This document shows positions 63,465 through 64,000 of a DNA stretch of 64,000 nt, piece after piece. The notes under the pieces are model-generated. The model was not told the DNA's origin and did no database searches. It saw only the letters and a list, made by a program, of their open reading frames with translations. The first letter of the stretch is position 1. The number at the start of each line of letters is the position of its first letter. This stretch comes from Curtobacterium sp. MCPF17_052 (GTDB taxonomy: Bacteria > Actinomycetota > Actinomycetes > Actinomycetales > Microbacteriaceae): positions 248,001 through 312,000 of the forward strand of contig NZ_QKSD01000001.1 in NCBI RefSeq assembly GCF_003234085.1, in the 5' to 3' direction. A program made the position numbers and the translations under genes.

Positions 63465-64000
63465 CGCGTCGACCCGGCGCCCGGACAGCAGACGGCCCCG
63501 GCTGACTCCCGCCGACCTTCAGCATCGTGGCCTGCCGGGGGAGTTGGGAGGTCGGAGCTCTGTCGTGGGGCTCTCTCGGAGGGTCAGTTCCTGGGCTTCC
63601 TACTGGCGCCGGTCACTCCTGGGGCGGTTGCGCGACCAGCGCTGGGGCAAGGGCGACGACGACGTCCCGATGTTCCACGTGGAACATCGATGTCGGCTCC
63701 GAGCCAGCATCAGCATCAGCACGTGGGGTACTCGGGCGCTGCTCTCCACCATCGCAGATCCCACGACCAGGGCGCCAGTCCCCGGTCGTCCGGTGGCCGC
63801 GCTCGGCAGTTCCGTACGGGAGCCGTCCCACCCGGCCTGGCGTCGACCGCCTGCTCCGCGGTGATCTCACCTCGTAGCCCGAATGTCGGTCACGCCTCAG
63901 CCAAGTGCAGCACGGGTGCACCGCATGGAGTAACGCAAGGACCACTCGGGGACCCAACCGCTTGTGCAGTTCAGGCGAAGCCAGGGCGCTTTGGCCCAGC
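63465..64000. other. Gene-free interval around parS
   Basis: 536 bp after ddl up to the window edge. No convincing gene is seen; open frames have no family features. It contains the parS-like palindrome. The parB/parA genes are expected beyond the right end. Confidence 0.5.
63671..63686. promoter_or_regulatory. parS centromere-like site
   Basis: TGTTCCACGTGGAACA, a perfect 16-bp palindrome, differs from the bacterial consensus TGTTTCACGTGAAACA only at the symmetric T/A to C/G pair. ParB binds such sites and nucleates origin segregation. Its place after trxA and the aminotransferase agrees with an origin-proximal parS. Confidence 0.85.

Overview
The window is high-GC actinobacterial chromosome, most likely Microbacteriaceae and plausibly Curtobacterium; this is inferred from gene content, codon use and gene order, not from a search. 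The right end is origin-proximal. It carries dnaB, rplI, rpsR, ssb, rpsF, the CCA-adding enzyme, a MurJ protein, trxB, trxA, an aminotransferase, a D-Ala-D-Ala ligase and a perfect parS-like palindrome. This matches the actinobacterial order leading to parB/parA and oriC, with the NUDIX and sigM genes of the mycobacterial locus absent. A DnaA-box-rich stretch lies between dnaB and rplI.

Layout. (1) 1-5.8 kb: a junction of two 5'-truncated genes (Na+/H+ antiporter and NAD-dependent epimerase), an MFS sugar porter, a secreted beta-helix-like protein and a BLUF-TetR fusion regulator. (2) 5.8-9.75 kb: a large alpha/beta-hydrolase with a WXG/LXG-like N-terminus, surrounded by paralogous lipoproteins, two intact and two broken. 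It looks like a toxin/immunity locus; a fifth paralog sits at 29.4 kb. (3) 9.8-13.8 kb: a wall-anchored multidomain hydrolase and a small membrane protein. (4) 13.8-18.1 kb: an operon of GntR regulator, ADP-ribosylglycohydrolase, NCS1 permease and PfkB kinase. (5) 18.1-28.9 kb: dehydrogenases, a TetR regulator with a clear operator, a Tat-type esterase, an ASCH protein, a peptidase-like hydrolase and an ABC exporter. (6) 29-49.4 kb: an accessory zone of small regulator/target pairs (AraC, TetR x2, MarR x2, LysR, XRE x2) next to oxidoreductases, alpha/beta-hydrolases and transporters, with visible operator palindromes and gene remnants. (7) 49.7-64 kb: the conserved replication, translation and cell-envelope block.

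The recurrent theme is a local regulator divergent from, or beside, one or a few detoxification-type enzymes; nine alpha/beta-hydrolase-fold proteins occur in 40 kb. The most unusual items are the hydrolase/lipoprotein locus, the BLUF-TetR protein lacking the flavin-switch glutamine, and a single reading frame joining DUF6049 to MurJ. No rRNA, tRNA, CRISPR array or intact transposase was recognised.
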